Positions 59,989-64,000 of a stretch of 64,000 bases of DNA are shown here, piece by piece. The DNA is taken from NCBI GenBank assembly GCA_029782365.1, contig JAKOUW010000240.1, positions 124,001 through 188,000 of the forward strand, given 5' to 3'. The translations under genes were made by a program, and so were the position numbers. This DNA comes from Chloroflexota bacterium. GTDB taxonomy: Bacteria > Chloroflexota > Anaerolineae > Anaerolineales > UBA4823. Below the pieces are notes generated by a model. It was not told where the DNA came from and did not search any database. It worked only from the letters and a program-made list of their open reading frames with translations. Numbering within the stretch: the stretch's first letter is position 1; the number at the start of each line of letters is the position of its first letter.

Positions 59989-61455
59989 ATGCCAGATTCT
60001 AATCAAACCTACTCTATTTCGAAATATCCGGATGTGCCGGCCATCAACCGGCAGTTAGAGGCCCTGATTGCCCAGCCGCTGCGCCCAATACGCCGAGAGC
60101 GCATGAAGGCCTACCTGGAGTATTTCGAAACTCTTTGTAGGCGGTCGAAAGCTCTGACGAGCGAGGCTAAGAAATATATTCCAGGCGGTGTACAACACAA
60201 CCTGGCATTTAATTTTCCGTTTCCCATTTCCATCGAACGCGCTGAAGGGGCATACTTGTGGGATTCGGACGGTAATCAATACATCGACTTCCTGCAGGCG
60301 GGGGGGCCAACGGTGCTTGGCAGCAATTACCCACCTGTTCGTGACTGTGTGATTGAGCTTCTGCAAACCTGCGGCCCAGTCACCGGGCTGTTCCATGAAT
60401 ATGAGCTCAAGCTGGCCCAACTGGTCACTCGCTGTATGCCCGCGGTAGAAATGGTGCGGTTCCTTGGTTCGGGCACCGAAAGCGTCATGGCGGCAGTGCG
60501 AGCAGCGCGCGCCTTCACCAAAAAAGCCAAAGTGATCAAGGTGGGAGGCGCTTATCACGGTTGGAGTGATTCGATGATCTATGGCCTGCACATACCTGGA
60601 ACGGGTCGATTAGAGGCCAAAGGTATTCCGTGGGGCGCCACATTCAACACCCAGGAAATCTTTCCGCATTCGTTGGGCGCTTTGCGCTCGCAGTTGATTC
60701 TCAACCTGGCCCTGGGCGGCACGGCTGCGGTGATTGTGGAGCCGCTCGGCCCGGAATCGGGTACACGCCCGGCTCCATTTGACTTCAACCAAAAAGTACG
60801 TGCGCTGTGTGATGAATTTGGCGCCTTGCTGATATTCGACGAGGTGGTCACCGGTTTCCGCCTGGGCATGGGTGGCGCGCAAGGTTATTTTGGCATCAAG
60901 CCCGACTTAACCGTGTTTGGCAAGTGCATCACCGGCGGCTATCCGATGGCAGGGGGAGTGGGCGGCAGGGAGGAAGTCATGATGCGCTTCGCAGCTGGTA
61001 TCGGCGGTACAGGTGAGCGCGCTTATATAGGCGGGACGCTTTCTGCCAATCCGCTTTCCTGCGTGGCGGGCTACCACGCTTTGGTCGAGATGGAACGCAC
61101 AAACGCCGCTGTTTTAGCCGGCCAGGCAGGAGACCGCCTCACCAGCGGCCTGCAGAGCCTGATCAGAAAATATAATCTCCCGTTTGTGGCCTACAACCAG
61201 GGTTCAATCGTCCACCTGGAAACCTCGGGTGTGATGCTGCTTGATTTCCGCCATCCGCTGCGCCTGGCGAAAGAATTAAAGCCCCGCCGGCATATGATGG
61301 AGGAAATGGGTGCGGCTTACATGGCCAGCGGGCTGGTCACCCTGGCTGGCAGCCGTATGTACACCAGCATGGCTGACACCCCCCCAGTGATCGACGCTGC
61401 CCTTGACCGTTTTGAAAGAGTTTTCCAAAATATCGAGGGCGTTTCACCGTCTTGA
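59989..61455 (+). CDS. Class-III aminotransferase / glutamate-1-semialdehyde aminomutase-like protein
   Basis: 488 residues from the ATG at 59989 (agaggaagc upstream). PLP-fold landmarks are FLGSGTESVMAAVRAARA (phosphate loop), VGGAYHGWSD, LLIFDEVVTGFR (PLP-ring Asp) and the Schiff-base Lys in FGKCITGGYPMAGG (~K311). An N-terminal extension of about 90 residues and overall length exceed the HemL standard (~430). True HemL is therefore unlikely. Related proteins occur in amino-sugar, D-amino-acid and polyamine pathways. The substrate is unknown. Confidence 0.85.
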   Translation: MPDSNQTYSISKYPDVPAINRQLEALIAQPLRPIRRERMKAYLEYFETLCRRSKALTSEAKKYIPGGVQHNLAFNFPFPISIERAEGAYLWDSDGNQYIDFLQAGGPTVLGSNYPPVRDCVIELLQTCGPVTGLFHEYELKLAQLVTRCMPAVEMVRFLGSGTESVMAAVRAARAFTKKAKVIKVGGAYHGWSDSMIYGLHIPGTGRLEAKGIPWGATFNTQEIFPHSLGALRSQLILNLALGGTAAVIVEPLGPESGTRPAPFDFNQKVRALCDEFGALLIFDEVVTGFRLGMGGAQGYFGIKPDLTVFGKCITGGYPMAGGVGGREEVMMRFAAGIGGTGERAYIGGTLSANPLSCVAGYHALVEMERTNAAVLAGQAGDRLTSGLQSLIRKYNLPFVAYNQGSIVHLETSGVMLLDFRHPLRLAKELKPRRHMMEEMGAAYMASGLVTLAGSRMYTSMADTPPVIDAALDRFERVFQNIEGVSPS

Positions 61456-61460
61456 TTTAA

Positions 61461-61480
61461 TAGAATATTTGTGCTATAAA
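61461..61480 (+). promoter_or_regulatory. Second copy of the TAGAA-N-ATTTGTGCTATAA element
   Basis: TAGAATATTTGTGCTATAAA matches the element at 54984-55003 in 18 of 20 bases. It stands 24 bases before the ATG at 61505, which has aggaggt. It likely acts as promoter and perhaps operator. Confidence 0.5.
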
Positions 61481-61504
61481 TAACTCAGAAGACAGGAGGT
61501 GCGT

Positions 61505-61804
61505 ATGCAGCGCTTTTATATTGAAGGGTTGTTTATCAGCAGGCAAAAAATCAAAAAAGGCCAAAAAAGCGGGCGGGGCTCCAAGGCGGATGTCGAGCCA
61601 TTTGCCCAAACTTTTTGGGCAGAAAACGCCGCTGAAGCGCTGCAGCAAGCAAATGAAGCCATTGCAGGTGGACAATGGCTTGATGGGCCGCGCATCAGTG
61701 ACTTGAGTGAAGAAGACCGCATGCGCCAAATGGGCGCGCCTCAGTTACCTGGCTTTGGCTTGCAGGTAGAACCGAAGCTGCGCCGCAAGTCTGGTAGACG
61801 TTAA
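61505..61804 (+). CDS. Small conserved-looking protein
   Basis: 99 residues from the ATG at 61505 (strong aggaggt). The first half has a basic segment (RQKIKKGQKSGRGSKADVEPF) followed by the helical stretch AENAAEALQQANEAIAGGQW. RISDLSEEDRMRQMGAP and a basic C-terminus (RRKSGRR) follow. No known domain; the basic ends could bind nucleic acid, which is inference. It is alone on its strand, with an 18/20 copy of the element found before the transglycosylase gene. It ends converging with the GT2 gene by a 4-base overlap. Confidence 0.65.
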   Translation: MQRFYIEGLFISRQKIKKGQKSGRGSKADVEPFAQTFWAENAAEALQQANEAIAGGQWLDGPRISDLSEEDRMRQMGAPQLPGFGLQVEPKLRRKSGRR

Positions 61805-62562
61805 ATTTCTTTATATCTGCCCATAAAGTCATTCCAGCTGAGGCGCAGCAGACCCGGGAGGAGCTGCGCCACGGTTTTGCGTCCATCGGGATTTTTTGTG
61901 CCTTTCCGAACCCAACCCACCGGCACTTCCGTCACTCTATATCCCAACCTGCCCGCCAGATACAATGCCTCAAGGTTCGGCGAGATGGTTTTATCTTTCA
62001 AATTCGTAAATAAGCGCGCCACCAGCCTGCCGGAATACAGGCGAAAGCCAGAATCGGGATCCTGAATTGAATTTTTTAGGAACAAGCTCAGAAAACGGCG
62101 GCGTAATTCTGCCAAAAGATTCCTCCCCAGCGTTTGAAGACGAGAGCGTTTGGCGGGCGGATCCTGGCGAGAGCCAATTGCGATATCGAACTCGCCTTCC
62201 AGGCGGGGCAGCAGGCGCTTGGCTTCTTCGATGGGTGTCGAATCATGGATATTTTCATACAGCACCAAGCCGCCGCGTGCCGCCAACATGCCCTTTTGAA
62301 CCGCAGCATACGGACTTTCGGCGTCAAGGATGGTCAAATTTGCATATTTCAAGTCTTTGATTAACTGGATTGTCTTATCGCTCGAACGGCTGTCGCAAAC
62401 GATCAACTCCCATTCATAACGCAATCCGCACATAAATGAAGCGATCCTGTCAATGATATGCAGGATATGCGTCTGGTCGTTATGCGTGTTGATGACAACA
62501 GACAGCTCGGGCAGGCCTTGCAGGCGGTTGCGTTTCCAGTTTTCATATTTTTTATACGACAT
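61801..62562 (-). CDS. Glycosyltransferase family 2 protein (polyprenyl-phosphate sugar synthase-like), atypical
   Basis: 253 residues, ATG with ggagag. The order of elements follows dolichyl-phosphate-mannose synthase-like GT2: SVVINTHNDQTHILHII, ELIVCDSRSSDKTIQLI, an AVQKGMLAARGGLVLYENIHDS region, and DPDSGFRLYSGRLV. The usual metal-binding DAD of the family is replaced (LYENIHDSTPIEE), so catalysis by the normal route is doubtful. It may be a variant with another metal ligand or a non-catalytic relative. No membrane helices are visible. It precedes the epimerase gene on the opposite strand direction (ends 61801). Confidence 0.75.
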   Translation of the reverse strand: MSYKKYENWKRNRLQGLPELSVVINTHNDQTHILHIIDRIASFMCGLRYEWELIVCDSRSSDKTIQLIKDLKYANLTILDAESPYAAVQKGMLAARGGLVLYENIHDSTPIEEAKRLLPRLEGEFDIAIGSRQDPPAKRSRLQTLGRNLLAELRRRFLSLFLKNSIQDPDSGFRLYSGRLVARLFTNLKDKTISPNLEALYLAGRLGYRVTEVPVGWVRKGTKNPDGRKTVAQLLPGLLRLSWNDFMGRYKEI

Positions 62563-62591
62563 TTCTTACTCTCCGGCAGAGTATTGCGCGC

Positions 62592-63617
62592 TTAAAGCCT
62601 GGTTGCCGAACGCAGCGACACACCCACCCCCGGTGCTTGGGGCAGTTCGAGCTGCGCCTGGTGATATTGCACACCTTCATATAAATCGTTGCTGATCAGA
62701 AGTGGTCCATCCAGATCGATGTAATCGCACAAGGGCGCCAAGTGAGCTGCCGCCGTCACTCCAACCGAGGTCTCGATCATACACGAAAGCATAATCTGCA
62801 ATCCATGGGCACGAGCTGTATGGATGCAGCGCAGTGCTTCGCGCAGGCCACCGCATTTCATAAGCTTGACCACCACGCCATCCAAACCGCCAGCCATCTC
62901 CGCAACATCGCGGCTGGTGCGCACCGATTCATCTGCAAAAATGGGCGTTTCGATACCTTGCCGCCGCAGTTGTTCTTTCAGCCAGAAATACCCCTGGCGG
63001 TCTTGCACCGGCAGGGGCTGTTCAATTAATTCAATATCATAGGCAGCCAGACGGGGAATGATTTCCAGCGCCTGTTCGCGACTCCATGCAGCATTGGCAT
63101 CCACACGCAAGCGAGCAGAAGTGGCCCTACTGATCGCCCTGACGATGGTCTCATCTTGATCTGTGCCAACTTTGATTTTGATGATTGGATAGCCTGAGTG
63201 TTGGGCGCGCTCGGCCATGATTTGAGGGTCATCGATGGCGATGGTAAACGAGGTAAGAGGCAGCGGCAAGGACTGCAAGCCAAACAGGCGGTAAAGCGGC
63301 TGTCCGAGCAGCTTGCCAAAGAGGTCATGCAGAGCGATATCCACGGCAGCGCGGGCAGCCTGAGGGCCGTGCGGCAAGCTGGCCAGTGTTCGTTCCAGAG
63401 CGAAGAGATCATCATCCAGCCTGGGTAAACTGCGGAGATAATCCGCTAGGCTGGCCTGGGTATCCCCATAATAAAAAACGGCCGCTGCTTCGCCCAGACC
63501 TGTCAGCCCCTGGCATTCTAACAAAGCGATCACATTGTGGCGCTGGTTGCTGGCGCCGTGTGCGACACGAAATGTCGTGCGCAGGTTTAAATCAACCAAC
63601 TGCAATTTCAGTTCCAC
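62592..63617 (-). CDS. Dipeptide epimerase (L-Ala-D/L-Glu epimerase-like, enolase superfamily)
   Basis: 341 residues from a GTG at 63617 with ggagg five bases before; the longer frame starts at a TTG inside the next gene. The catalytic KxK lies in IIKIKVGTDQ (K147/K149). Metal ligands are D173 in RVDANAAW, E199 in LIEQPL and the Asp of FADESV, and the second-face Lys in VVKLMKCGG. IDLDGPLLIS gives the C-terminal DxD loop. These are the marks of muconate-lactonising-type dipeptide epimerases, which convert murein L-Ala-D-Glu to L-Ala-L-Glu for recycling. It overlaps the NlpC/P60 gene. Confidence 0.9.
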   Translation of the reverse strand: MELKLQLVDLNLRTTFRVAHGASNQRHNVIALLECQGLTGLGEAAAVFYYGDTQASLADYLRSLPRLDDDLFALERTLASLPHGPQAARAAVDIALHDLFGKLLGQPLYRLFGLQSLPLPLTSFTIAIDDPQIMAERAQHSGYPIIKIKVGTDQDETIVRAISRATSARLRVDANAAWSREQALEIIPRLAAYDIELIEQPLPVQDRQGYFWLKEQLRRQGIETPIFADESVRTSRDVAEMAGGLDGVVVKLMKCGGLREALRCIHTARAHGLQIMLSCMIETSVGVTAAAHLAPLCDYIDLDGPLLISNDLYEGVQYHQAQLELPQAPGVGVSLRSATRL

Positions 63618-64000
63618 ACCGGCCTCCGTGCGCCGCAATAATTTTCTTTCAACCAGGCGCGATACAGCGGGCTGTGCTCATCAAATGAATTGTAACCAAC
63701 GCCCCATTGAGCGCCGTTGGCGTGGATAAACTCATCGCCGCCCACTGAGATTGCCACGTGAGTAATGCGGCGCTGGTGCTCGTCTGCCATACCATCTCTT
63801 TCTTCACCAAAAAACAGCAGATCGCCAGGCTGCAGCGCTCCCTCCACGGCTGGCAGGTGCGCATATTGCATATCGGCATCGCGCGGCAGGCTTACACCCA
63901 AGAATGCCCAAAAAGTCCCCGCCAGGCCGGAACAATCAAATCCAAACGGCGTGCGGCCTCCCCACAGGTAAGGCGTGCCTACCAAACTCCGGATGCAGTC
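63608..64000 (-). CDS. NlpC/P60 (C40) peptidase, partial (5' part beyond window)
   Basis: The frame is open to the right edge, so only the C-terminal ~130 residues are seen. C40 landmarks are GTPYLWGGRTPFGFDCSGL with the catalytic Cys, the HxxxH-type His in ITHVAISVGGDEFIHANG, and PGDLLFFGE. It hydrolyses gamma-D-glutamyl bonds of wall peptides. The next gene is a dipeptide epimerase, the pair used to recycle released murein dipeptides. An N-terminal SH3 or signal part is expected outside the window. Confidence 0.88.
   Translation of the reverse strand, partial: DCIRSLVGTPYLWGGRTPFGFDCSGLAGTFWAFLGVSLPRDADMQYAHLPAVEGALQPGDLLFFGEERDGMADEHQRRITHVAISVGGDEFIHANGAQWGVGYNSFDEHSPLYRAWLKENYCGARRPVWN

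Noticed and set aside
1..64000. CRISPR arrays, tRNA or rRNA genes, insertion sequences, integrases, phage or plasmid genes
   Set aside because: No regularly spaced repeats, no cloverleaf-like intergenic sequence and no transposase or integrase motif were found in any frame.

Overview
The window is chromosomal DNA of a bacterium, most likely a member of the Chloroflexota, class Anaerolineae. This is an inference from gene content. The SCO1664 / DUF3090 / MSMEG_4193 trio is known mainly from Actinobacteria and Chloroflexi. A Ser/Thr kinase is fused to an NB-ARC ATPase, a MalT-like LuxR regulator is present, the first gene carries a Thr-Pro-Thr linker, and several genes have -10 boxes a few bases before the ATG, as in leaderless transcripts. 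No rRNA, tRNA, CRISPR array, insertion sequence, integrase or phage gene was recognised. Coding density is very high and no gene-free stretch exceeds about 300 bases.

Layout. 1-7852: the 3' part of a CapA-like gene, then a six-gene minus-strand run (rarA, MSMEG_4193-type phosphatase, DUF3090, SCO1664 PI-kinase-like protein, homoserine dehydrogenase, tiny Cys-containing protein). Facing it is a KefB-type cation/proton antiporter split by a one-base frameshift. 7903-12325: a monooxygenase-like small protein, an orphan pair of E1 alpha/beta 2-oxoacid dehydrogenase subunits, membrane proteins and a putative lipoprotein. 12448-18711: small redox and stress-type genes (aldo/keto reductase, F420-reductase-like protein, TetR regulator with twin 20-bp palindromic operators, DUF1905, two DUF1801, MDR oxidoreductase, OsmC, and a ClbS/DfsB gene with an internal TAG). 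18763-29198: CPBP protease, a large NDP-forming acyl-CoA synthetase fused to a GNAT domain, an ABC-2 exporter operon and the MalT-like regulator.

29403-36813: DUF5946, O-methyltransferase, GNAT, SDR and SAM methyltransferase genes, then a minus-strand glycosyltransferase-39 / response regulator / histidine kinase operon. 36948-49676: cell-wall and glycan functions (permuted papain-like hydrolase, C39-like peptidase with three SH3-like repeats, BadF/GlcNAc kinase, GH29 fucosidase, GH20 hexosaminidase), with MgtC, the kinase-STAND protein, an isochorismatase-like hydrolase and an AAA ATPase. 49680-51662: PadR regulator with a membrane partner. 51816-54925: a three-gene operon best read as trans-4-hydroxy-L-proline catabolism (epimerase, D-hydroxyproline oxidase, DapA-family deaminase). 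55023-64000: lytic transglycosylase, a MoxR/DUF58/DUF4129 operon, a class-III aminotransferase, a short conserved protein, an atypical GT2, and a murein-peptide pair (L-Ala-D/L-Glu epimerase plus NlpC/P60 hydrolase) running off the end.

The broad picture is a heterotroph that scavenges amino acids, amino sugars and wall peptides. The most notable features are the repeated -10-N6-ATG architecture, the hydroxyproline operon, the kinase-STAND fusion, the uncharacterised SCO1664 module, and two genes broken by single-base lesions (either assembly errors or recent decay).
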